7,552 nucleotides of DNA from Candidatus Hydrothermarchaeota archaeon (lineage in GTDB: Archaea > Hydrothermarchaeota > Hydrothermarchaeia > Hydrothermarchaeales > BMS3B), in NCBI GenBank assembly GCA_015521945.1, contig WANG01000093.1, forward strand, positions 1 to 7,552, given 5' to 3'. A model generated the notes under the pieces. The model did no database searches, was not told where the DNA came from, and saw only the letters and a list, made by a program, of their open reading frames with translations. Shown in pieces: positions 1 to 5,629 of this stretch. The first letter of the stretch is position 1. Each line of letters opens with the position of its first letter. The position numbers and the translations under genes were made by a program.

Positions 1-216
1 AGGTTCGGACTGGATGTGTACAAAGGCGAAGTGAAGGACATGGTCAGCGAGGGTATCGTGGAGCCTCTCTCGGTGAAAGCTCAAGCCATTGACTCCGCAA
101 GCGAAGTGGCAGTGATGATACTCAGAATTGATGACGTGATAGCTGCGAGCAGGAAGGGTGGCGGTGAGCCACCGCAGGGCGGAGAAGAGATGGCGGGCAT
201 GCCCGGGATGATGTGA
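1..216 (+). CDS. Thermosome (group II chaperonin) subunit, C-terminal fragment
   Basis: This is the last 71 codons of an archaeal HSP60-type chaperonin. The 5' part lies outside the window and the frame is open from base 1. Group II chaperonins form double-ring complexes in the cytoplasm that fold proteins with ATP hydrolysis. The visible part begins FGLDVYKGEVKDM and continues into EPLSVKAQAIDSASEVAVMI and LRIDDVIAA. This is the typical end of the equatorial domain, in which the last strand and helix close the nucleotide-binding domain. It finishes with the flexible Gly/Met-rich tail (GGGEPPQGG, then MAGMPGMM) usual for thermosome subunits. A GTG at 16 lies inside the gene and is not a start. 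Archaea often carry several thermosome paralogues (alpha, beta, gamma), and the fragment does not show which one this is. The next gene is 179 bp downstream and probably transcribed separately. Confidence 0.95.
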   Translation, partial: RFGLDVYKGEVKDMVSEGIVEPLSVKAQAIDSASEVAVMILRIDDVIAASRKGGGEPPQGGEEMAGMPGMM

Positions 217-257
217 GCTCAGGTGCTTGCCTGAGCCCACACCCTCTACATGTTTTT
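217..257 (+). terminator. Hairpin directly after the thermosome stop codon, possible terminator
   Basis: GCTCAGG at 217-223 and CCTGAGC at 230-236 form a perfect 7-bp stem with a 6-nt loop, starting on the base after the TGA stop. A run of five T follows at 253-257, about 16 nt beyond the stem. Archaeal termination depends mainly on T-runs rather than hairpins, and this T-run is not adjacent to the stem. The element may be a terminator or a structure that protects the 3' end of the message. This is seen in sequence; the function is inferred. Confidence 0.4.
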
Positions 258-342
258 GAGCCAGCAATGTGGGACCGTACACACCTTAGTTTATGACTCA
301 AGCTTCATACTCACGTGGTGGCCCCTGATACAACACCTACCT

Positions 343-365
343 AAGTTCAACACATCTGTTGACTT
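343..365. repeat. Imperfect palindrome upstream of the permease gene
   Basis: AAGTTCAACA (343-352) and TGTTGACTT (357-365) are inverted repeats separated by CATC, giving nine base pairs with one unpaired T. The inner six pairs, TCAACA/TGTTGA, are perfect. The element ends about 30 bp before the permease ATG, next to a T-rich element at the expected TATA position, so it could be an operator for a dimeric regulator. It is also followed at once by TTTTT (364-368), so as RNA it would resemble a hairpin plus U-run and could end read-through from the thermosome gene. It does not obviously match any regulator site I know, including ModE-type molybdate sites. Confidence 0.4.
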
Positions 366-374
366 TTTCAATGT
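362..374 (+). promoter_or_regulatory. Candidate TATA-like element for the permease gene
   Basis: A T/A-rich stretch (ACTTTTTCAATGT) is centred about 27 bp before the ATG at 396, in otherwise GC-rich DNA. Archaeal TATA boxes lie about 26 bp before the transcription start, so this would give a message with little or no leader. That fits the lack of a clear Shine-Dalgarno sequence before the ATG. It is not a good match to the TTTAWATA-type consensus, and the assignment rests mainly on position. Confidence 0.3.
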
Positions 375-395
375 TAGCAGGTATACCCCGGGATA

Positions 396-1574
396 ATGAA
401 AATCCGCTTTAACCGCCAGGAGGCATCAGGCGCCATAGGGGACCTTGGCACTCTCGTACCCCTCGCCCTCGGGGTTATCCTCCTCAACGGCGTCAGCTCC
501 TCCGGCACCTTCTTCATCGTTGGCATCTTCTACATCCTTGCAGGGCTTTACTACGGTGTCCCCACCCCCGTGCAGCCCATGAAGGTCATAACCGCCTACG
601 CCATAGCCAACTACACCCAGGTATCAGCCGGCATGATATACGCCGGCGCCCTGTGGATGGGCATCATCCTCCTCCTGCTCGGCGTCTCCGGCCTGGTCAG
701 CCTGAGCAGGCACGTTCCCAAGAGCGTGGTCAGGGGCGTGCAGCTCGGGGTCGGCACCCTGCTCATGCTCCGCGGCATAGACTTCATGCTCTCCCCTCCC
801 GCAGCCGGGTTTGTGCCAGCCTACCAGCACGAGCTCGCCAGCATATCCATCGGCGGAATCAGCGCCTACATGCTTCTAAGCCTGGGTGCGCTCCTCTTCC
901 TGCTCTTCACCCTTGACAGCAGGCGGATACCCGCCGCCCTCGTGGTCATCATAGCTGGCTTCGTTGTGGGATACCTGCTGTACCAGCCTGAGCTCAGGCT
1001 CACCCCCTCCCTCCCCCAGCCCCTGAGCACCCTTCCGAGCCAGCAGGAGATGCTCGCAGCCCTCTTCATGCTGGTCCTCCCCCAGCTCCCCATGACCATA
1101 GGCAACGCCATAGTAGCCCAGCAGGAGCTCGCCAGAACCTACTTTGGAAGGGACGCCGAGAGGGTGACCTGGAGGGCGCTCTCAACCTCTCAGGGGCTGG
1201 CAAATCTGGGCGCCTTCCTCTTCTCGGGCATGCCCCTGTGCCACGGTGCCGGCGGGCTGGCGGCGCACTACCGCTTCGGAGCACGCACGGCGGGCAACAA
1301 CATAATAATAGGCACCTTCTTCCTGCTGGCAGCCCTGCTCTTCGGCAACCACGCCGTTGAGCTCCTGAAGCTCCTGCCCTTCTCGGTTCTCGGGGTGCTC
1401 CTCTTCATAGCGGGAGCCGAGCTCATGACCATGCTCAGGGACCTGCGCACCAAGGAGGAGTTCTACGTGCCCATGGTGATGCTCGGCATAACCCTGGCAA
1501 GCAACCTGGGGTGGGCGTTCATAGCTGGCATCCTGCTGGCGCTTCTCATCCAGAAGCGGGCTGTCAGGGTGTGA
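396..1574 (+). CDS. MOT1-type molybdate/sulfate-family permease
   Basis: This 392-residue integral membrane protein is most like the MOT1 branch of the sulfate permease (SLC26/SulP-related) superfamily, which includes high-affinity molybdate transporters. Family signatures visible are GAIGDLGTLVPLALG near residues 12-26, PVQPMK at 58-63, LPQLPMTIGNAIVAQQELA near 228-246, and PLCHGAGGLAAHYRFGAR at 280-297. These conserved polar-glycine segments line the substrate site in the family. About ten hydrophobic segments span the sequence. There is no STAS domain at the C terminus, as expected for MOT1 proteins and unlike typical SulP sulfate transporters. The length is usual for prokaryotic members. 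The ATG at 396 is chosen because the first family motif starts about ten residues later. It appears to stand alone, with an upstream palindrome and T-rich element that may control it. Molybdate is the best guess for the substrate; tungstate or sulfate cannot be excluded from sequence. Confidence 0.88.
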   Translation: MKIRFNRQEASGAIGDLGTLVPLALGVILLNGVSSSGTFFIVGIFYILAGLYYGVPTPVQPMKVITAYAIANYTQVSAGMIYAGALWMGIILLLLGVSGLVSLSRHVPKSVVRGVQLGVGTLLMLRGIDFMLSPPAAGFVPAYQHELASISIGGISAYMLLSLGALLFLLFTLDSRRIPAALVVIIAGFVVGYLLYQPELRLTPSLPQPLSTLPSQQEMLAALFMLVLPQLPMTIGNAIVAQQELARTYFGRDAERVTWRALSTSQGLANLGAFLFSGMPLCHGAGGLAAHYRFGARTAGNNIIIGTFFLLAALLFGNHAVELLKLLPFSVLGVLLFIAGAELMTMLRDLRTKEEFYVPMVMLGITLASNLGWAFIAGILLALLIQKRAVRV

Positions 1575-1582
1575 ATTTCTGA

Positions 1583-1594
1583 GTAAATTTTACA
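1583..1594 (+). promoter_or_regulatory. TATA-like promoter element for the sepS operon
   Basis: The 44-bp gap between the permease stop and the sepS ATG is AT-rich in a GC-rich region and contains GTAAATTTTACA. The core TAAATTTTA is itself palindromic and resembles an archaeal TATA box. Its centre lies about 30 bp before the ATG at 1619, so transcription would start a few bases upstream of that ATG, giving a near-leaderless message. No Shine-Dalgarno motif is seen, which agrees. It could serve as promoter of the downstream operon even if some read-through from the permease gene occurs. Confidence 0.5.
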
Positions 1595-1618
1595 TTGGCA
1601 GGCATTGAGTATCCCTTC

Positions 1619-3151
1619 ATGGGCCTCTGGGACAGCAGAAAGCTGGCAGAGCTTGCCAGGGAGGACTTTGAAAGGGCGTGGCGGGAGAGCGCGGAGCTGG
1701 CTCAGGGGGGCTCTCTGCCTGAGCTTGGAGGCAGAGGCAGGGCTCACCCCGTGTTTGAGCTCATCCAGAAGCTCAGGGAGGCTTACCTTGAGCTGGGGTT
1801 TGAGGAGGTGGTAAACCCCATCTTCATAGAGGAGAAGGAGGTGAGGAGGCAGTTCGGCACCGAGGGCATGGCGGTGCTGGACAGGTGCTTCTACCTGGGA
1901 GGGCTGCCCAGGCCCAACGTGGGCATAGACGCGGAGAGGGCTGAGAAGCTCAGGAGCTCGGGGGTGGATGCGGAGAAGCTCAGGCGGGTGCTGCACGAGT
2001 ACAAGAAGGGCAGGTTCACGGGCGACGAGCTCGCCCACAGGGTTGCCGAGGCTGCGTCCCTGAGCACCGGGGAGGCGCTGAGGCTGCTGAGGGAGCACTT
2101 CCCGGAGCTTGAGCGGCTCGCTCCCGAGGCAGGGAGCCTGACCCTGCGGAGCCACATGACCAGCGGGTGGTTCCTCACCCTGCAGGCGCTGTACGGGAAG
2201 CGCAGGCTGCCCCTGAAGCTCTTCTCGGTTGACAGGTGCTTCAGGAGGGAGCAGCGGGAGGATGCAACTCACCTGAGGAGCTACCACTCGGCGAGCTGCG
2301 TGGTCATGGGGGAGGTGAGCCTTGAGACCGGAAGGGAGGTTGCCAGTGCGGTGCTGGAGAGGCTGGGGTTCAGGGAGTTCAGGTTCCTGCCAGATGAGAA
2401 GCAGTCCAAGTACTACGCCCCCTCCACCCAGACGGAGGTTTACGCTAAGCACCCCGAGAGGGGGTGGGTTGAGGTGGCGACCTTCGGGATGTACTCCCCG
2501 GCGGTGCTCTCCCTCTACGGGATAGAGGTGCCGGTGATGAACCTGGGGATGGGGGTGGAGCGCTTGGCGATGCTGCTTGCCGGCGTGAGGGACGTGAGGG
2601 AGCTGGTGTACCCCCAGTTCTACGCCGAGTGGAGGCTGAGCGATGCCGAGATTGCGGAGATGCTCACCCTGGTTGAGGTGCCGGAGAGCCCCGAGGGCAG
2701 GGAGCTGGGCAGGGCTATAGCGAGGGCTGTTGAGGAGCACGGGAATGCCAAAGCTCCCTGCAGGGTTCTCGCCTACGAGGGCAGGATAGGGGGGAGGCAT
2801 GCCAGGGTGTGGCTGGTGGAGGAGGAGGCTGGGAAGAGGCTTGCCGGACCTGCGGCTCTGAACGTGGTGGCGGTGCACGAGGGGAGCGTTATCGCCTTCC
2901 CCCCGGGGGAGGTGAGGGGCGTGCCCAGGGTAAGCTGCGCCGAGGCGGTGGGGATGAGGTTCGCGGCGAGGGTTGAGAGGGCTGCTCTGGCGGGGGAGAG
3001 CCACCTCAGGGACAGGGTGGGCATGGCGAAGAGCCTGGGGGACATCAACCTGGAGCTGGACCCGGTTGCCAGGAACTACATAACCTCCAGGGAGAAGAAG
3101 ATAAAGGTGGGCGGTCCCGTGTTCCTCAGCATGGTTGCGGAGCTGGTTTAG
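1619..3151 (+). CDS. sepS: O-phosphoseryl-tRNA(Cys) synthetase (SepRS)
   Basis: This class II aminoacyl-tRNA synthetase attaches O-phosphoserine to tRNA(Cys). A second enzyme, SepCysS, then converts Sep-tRNA to Cys-tRNA; that gene is not in the window. Diagnostic segments (numbered from the ATG at 1619, 510 residues) are AHPVFELIQKLREAYLELGF near 42-61, RQFGTEGMAVLDRCFYLGGL near 77-96, LRSHMTSGWF at 176-185, motif 2 FSVDRCFRREQREDATHL at 202-219, YYAPSTQTEV near 265-274, and motif 3 MNLGMGVERLAM at 307-318. The last 150 or so residues form the C-terminal tRNA-binding part, ending with NYITSREKKIKVGGPVF. As I recall the family, Archaeoglobus SepRS has 534 residues, so this one is slightly short, partly because a loop before WVEVATFG is reduced. 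An in-frame TTG at 1595 would add eight residues. The ATG is preferred because it aligns with the N terminus I recall for Archaeoglobus SepRS (WDSRKLAELAREDF against FDPQKYRELAEKDF) and because the TATA-like element would overlap the TTG start. The downstream gene begins on the base after the stop codon. Confidence 0.96.
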   Translation: MGLWDSRKLAELAREDFERAWRESAELAQGGSLPELGGRGRAHPVFELIQKLREAYLELGFEEVVNPIFIEEKEVRRQFGTEGMAVLDRCFYLGGLPRPNVGIDAERAEKLRSSGVDAEKLRRVLHEYKKGRFTGDELAHRVAEAASLSTGEALRLLREHFPELERLAPEAGSLTLRSHMTSGWFLTLQALYGKRRLPLKLFSVDRCFRREQREDATHLRSYHSASCVVMGEVSLETGREVASAVLERLGFREFRFLPDEKQSKYYAPSTQTEVYAKHPERGWVEVATFGMYSPAVLSLYGIEVPVMNLGMGVERLAMLLAGVRDVRELVYPQFYAEWRLSDAEIAEMLTLVEVPESPEGRELGRAIARAVEEHGNAKAPCRVLAYEGRIGGRHARVWLVEEEAGKRLAGPAALNVVAVHEGSVIAFPPGEVRGVPRVSCAEAVGMRFAARVERAALAGESHLRDRVGMAKSLGDINLELDPVARNYITSREKKIKVGGPVFLSMVAELV

Positions 3152-4147
3152 ATGTACCACGCGGTCAGAACTGTGGTGGGGCTTCTGGTGTTCTCCGAGG
3201 AGGGCAGGCTGGTTGACGTGCTCAGGTACGAGAAGCCCGAGGAGGTGCTGGATGAGCCGGAGCTCACCCGGGAGGAGGCTGAGTTCCTGCAGAGGCTGGG
3301 GGAGGAGGTGAGGTGCGAGGGGGTGCACGTGTTCCCCGGCATGGGCGGCGAGCTCTTCAGGAGCAGGGTGAGGGAGGTGCTTGAGGAGCTCGGGATTGAG
3401 GAGGGTGAGTACCGCCGCAGGGTGCGCGCCTGTGCCATAGCCCTGAGCAGGAGGAGGCTGAGGAGAGCCCTGGGAAGCAGGGACATGATGGTAAAGCAGC
3501 TGGTCAGCGCCTTAGAGGAGCTGGAGGAGGTGCAGAACCTGCTCACCTCACGCCTGAGGGAGTGGTACTTCCTGCACTTCCCCGAGGCTGCGGGACTTGA
3601 GGAGCTCCCGGAGCTGGTGGCGAGGTACGGGAGCAGGGAGAACATGCGGGGTGTTGAGGGGGTGGGTGCGCTGGCTGAAGCCTCGGCGGGTGCAGGGCTT
3701 GAGCGTGGCGATATAGAGGTGATGAGGAGCTTTGCCTCAAGCATACTGGAGCTGCGCACCCTGAGGGAGGAGCTGAAGAGGAGGCTGGAGGAGGTGCTGC
3801 TGCAGCACGCGCCCAACCTGTGCCACCTCGCGGGTGCACCCATCGCGGGCAGGCTGATATCCGCCGCGGGCAGCTTGGAGAGGCTTGCCAGGATGCCCGG
3901 GAGCAGGATTCAGGTGCTGGGGGCTGAGAAGGCGCTCTTCAGGCACTTGGCGAAGGGCGCAAAGCCCCCGAAGCACGGGTACATCTACCAGCACCCCTTC
4001 GTCAAGGGGGCGCCCAGGAGGGAGAGGGGGCGCAGGGCGAGGGCGCTTGCGGCGAAGCTTGCGATTGCGGCGAGGGCTGACGCCTACGGGGGCAGGTTCA
4101 TCGCCGACGAGCTTGAGAGGAGGCTGAAGAAGGGGAATGAAGCTTAG
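3152..4147 (+). CDS. nop5: Nop5 (Nop56/58 homologue), box C/D RNP scaffold protein
   Basis: Nop5 bridges L7Ae bound to box C/D guide RNA and the methyltransferase fibrillarin, forming the archaeal 2'-O-methylation complex for rRNA and tRNA. Of its 331 residues, about 1-110 form the fibrillarin-binding N-terminal domain. About 115-215 are a charged helical region for the coiled-coil dimer, including REWYFLHFPE at 136-145. About 218-284 are the Nop domain, with APNLCHLAGAPIAGRLISAA at 220-239, LERLARMPGSRIQVLGAEKA at 242-261 and ALFRHL at 261-266. The C terminus is basic and Arg-rich (RRERGRRARALAAK) but lacks the long Lys-rich tail seen in many homologues. The ATG follows the sepS stop with no gap, and a GGAG motif at 3139-3142, 9 nt upstream, can serve as ribosome-binding site. 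The gene overlaps the fibrillarin gene by 11 nt, the usual archaeal pairing. Confidence 0.95.
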   Translation: MYHAVRTVVGLLVFSEEGRLVDVLRYEKPEEVLDEPELTREEAEFLQRLGEEVRCEGVHVFPGMGGELFRSRVREVLEELGIEEGEYRRRVRACAIALSRRRLRRALGSRDMMVKQLVSALEELEEVQNLLTSRLREWYFLHFPEAAGLEELPELVARYGSRENMRGVEGVGALAEASAGAGLERGDIEVMRSFASSILELRTLREELKRRLEEVLLQHAPNLCHLAGAPIAGRLISAAGSLERLARMPGSRIQVLGAEKALFRHLAKGAKPPKHGYIYQHPFVKGAPRRERGRRARALAAKLAIAARADAYGGRFIADELERRLKKGNEA

Positions 4148-4799
4148 GGAGGTAATGCCTGGAGTGTACAGAGCCGGCAGGGAGCTTGCAACCGTCAACC
4201 TCACCCCCGGGCAGAGGGTGTACGGGGAGAGGCTGATAAGGCATGGGGGGAAGGAGCTGAGGTGCTGGAGCCCCTCCAGGAGCAAGCTCGCGGCTGCCAT
4301 ACTGCTTGGGCTTAGGAAGCTGCCCCTGAGCTCCACCTCTAAGGTGCTGTACATAGGCGCCGCCCAGGGCACAACAGCCTCCCACATCAGCGACATTGCG
4401 AGGGATGGGGTGGTGTACTGCGTTGAGGTTTCCCCGAGGGCTGCGCACTCCCTGATCGCCCTGGGGGAGCAGCGCCCCAACCTGGTGCCCATCCTGGGGG
4501 ACGCCGCTTCTCCCGAGAGTTACGCCTCCCTGCTTGAGAGGGTTGAGCTCCTCTACCAGGACATCGCCCAGCCAGAGATGGGCAGGCTCCTGCTTGAGAA
4601 CTGCAGCCTCTTCCTCAGGAGGGGTGGGCACCTGATATACCTGATAAAGGCGAGGAGCATACGGGCGGATAAGCCCGAGAGGATATTCGGGGAGGAGGTG
4701 GAGAGGCTCAGGGAAGCCGGAGTGGAGCTCATAGCCACCATGAGGCTTGAGCCCTACGAGAGGGACCACATGCTGGTGCTGGGCAGGTGGAGAGGTTGA
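4137..4799 (+). CDS. flpA: Fibrillarin-like rRNA/tRNA 2'-O-methyltransferase
   Basis: Fibrillarin is the S-adenosylmethionine-dependent enzyme of the box C/D complex and methylates the ribose 2'-hydroxyl at sites chosen by guide RNA. The 220-residue length is usual for archaea. The start MKLREVMPGVYR is followed by TPGQRVYGERLI. The SAM-binding motif VLYIGAAQGTTASHISD is at 70-86, the acidic ribose-binding segment VYCVEVSPRA at 93-102, GDA at 121-123, and DIAQP at 142-146. Residues consistent with the catalytic K-D-K-H set of the RrmJ/fibrillarin superfamily are present: K50 in SRSKLAA, D142, K171 in KARS and H211 in YERDHML. Most archaeal copies I recall have GAASGTT; here it is GAAQGTT, a mild change. 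The ATG lies within the end of nop5, so translation is probably coupled. There is no eukaryote-like Gly/Arg-rich N-terminal region. Confidence 0.96.
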   Translation: MKLREVMPGVYRAGRELATVNLTPGQRVYGERLIRHGGKELRCWSPSRSKLAAAILLGLRKLPLSSTSKVLYIGAAQGTTASHISDIARDGVVYCVEVSPRAAHSLIALGEQRPNLVPILGDAASPESYASLLERVELLYQDIAQPEMGRLLLENCSLFLRRGGHLIYLIKARSIRADKPERIFGEEVERLREAGVELIATMRLEPYERDHMLVLGRWRG

Positions 4800-5629
4800 T
4801 AGCCGCGCCTGCGATGCTTGCGCTCTCCCTGCTGATTGCCATGAAGGCGTGGAGCCCCTGGAGCGCTGCATTAGCCCTGGGGCTTATGGCGTGCCAGCGC
4901 CTGCTCGCAGCTAAGGGCAGGGAGGAGGTGCTCTCACCCTTAGCGGTCATCGCCCTGAGCTTAGTTCTCGCCCCCCTGAGCATGCCGGCGGCGCTTGCGG
5001 GGCTCCTCCCCTACCCCCTGTGCAGGCTGCTCTCAGCTTCTGGAGTCATGCTCCTCTACCCCATCTCCAGGAGGAGGTTCGGGCTGGGCGCCTACAGGGA
5101 GCCCGAGGGGCTTGAGCTGAGGGAGCTCATGAGGTACGGGGAGCAGAAGCTCGCCGTTTTCCTTGAGGTGGGCAGCGTGTTTCTGCTGCTGTACCTGCTG
5201 AGAGCCAGCCCCCTGGGAAGCTACTTCCTGTACATGGCTGTCTCCAACACCATCCTCCCCCTGCCCACACCCCCGGCGGTGCTTGCGGGTGGCGCAGCCT
5301 TCGGTGCCACCACCGCTGCCCTTGCGGGTGGGCTGGCGAACTGCATAGGCGCCACCGTTGACTACTACATCGGCAGGCTTCTCCCGCGTGGGGAGGCTGA
5401 GAGGCGCCTGAAGCCCGTGCTGGAGAGGTTCAGGAGGCACGCCTTCGCGATAATAGTCTTCGCGGGCTTCACCCCCTTCCTTTTTGACCCCTTCAGGCTC
5501 GCCGCGGGGTACGTGAGGTACAGCCTGCTCAGGTACTGGCTTGCGGTTTTCATCGGCAGGACTTCCAGGTACTTTATACTTGCATGGCTGGGAATGGACC
5601 TCTGGGAGTATCTGAGGGTGAGGCTGTGA
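4787..5629 (+). CDS. VTT/DedA-like integral membrane protein with an N-terminal hydrophobic extension
   Basis: This is a 280-residue polytopic membrane protein. Residues about 145-270 resemble the VTT domain (SNARE-associated, TVP38/DedA/YqaA type): the re-entrant-loop-like ILPLPTPPAVLAGGAAFG at 156-173, then LANCIGATVDYYIGRLLP at 183-200, then VFAGFTPFLFDPFRLAAGYV at 224-243, and a final membrane helix to about 268. VTT proteins include lipid scramblases and DedA undecaprenyl-phosphate flippases. The first 140 residues contain several more hydrophobic segments (about 7-20, 24-40, 50-75, 78-92, 123-139) that I cannot assign to a family. The GTG at 4787 overlaps flpA by 13 nt. A TTG at 4796 (4-nt overlap) and an ATG at 4814 are alternatives. 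The gene overlaps the phosphodiesterase gene through a GTGA start/stop, so the two are probably co-translated. Transport substrate and direction are unknown. Confidence 0.72.
   Translation: MERLIAAPAMLALSLLIAMKAWSPWSAALALGLMACQRLLAAKGREEVLSPLAVIALSLVLAPLSMPAALAGLLPYPLCRLLSASGVMLLYPISRRRFGLGAYREPEGLELRELMRYGEQKLAVFLEVGSVFLLLYLLRASPLGSYFLYMAVSNTILPLPTPPAVLAGGAAFGATTAALAGGLANCIGATVDYYIGRLLPRGEAERRLKPVLERFRRHAFAIIVFAGFTPFLFDPFRLAAGYVRYSLLRYWLAVFIGRTSRYFILAWLGMDLWEYLRVRL
5616..5628 (+). promoter_or_regulatory. Shine-Dalgarno-like site and GTGA start/stop deciding the phosphodiesterase start
   Basis: GGGTGAGG at 5616-5623 contains GGTGA, complementary to the 3' end of archaeal 16S rRNA. It precedes a GTG at 5626-5628 that overlaps the TGA stop (5627-5629) of the preceding gene. 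This overlap is a common form of translational coupling. It favours GTG 5626 over the ATG at 5584, which would give a 46-nt overlap and add 14 residues before the first conserved strand. The spacing is short, so confidence is moderate. Confidence 0.5.

Noticed and set aside
205..330. Possible box C/D guide RNA after the thermosome gene (a C-like ATGATGT near 209 and CTGA at 231 and 325)
   Set aside because: The C-like box deviates from the consensus and lies in the coding end. The spacing between boxes (about 20 or 110 nt) does not fit a normal C/D RNA, and CTGA is common by chance.
396..1574. C-rich codon use in the permease (CTC, ATC, ACC) against G-rich use in the following genes, as a sign of horizontal transfer
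   Set aside because: The VTT membrane protein shows a similar bias. It follows from the hydrophobic composition and its Leu, Ile, Pro and Ser codons, and AGG for Arg remains in use. No mobile-element trace is seen.
1463..3328. A 621-codon open frame on the minus strand, antisense to sepS
   Set aside because: Its product is a Pro/Leu/His-rich low-complexity sequence with no recognisable motif, as expected opposite a gene rich in GAG, AGG and CTG codons. The plus strand encodes a clear, complete SepRS.
5282..5340. Short DNA repeat CTTGCGGGTGG occurring twice within the VTT gene
   Set aside because: It encodes repeated LAGG segments within glycine-rich membrane sequence and is explained by protein composition. 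There is no tandem array.
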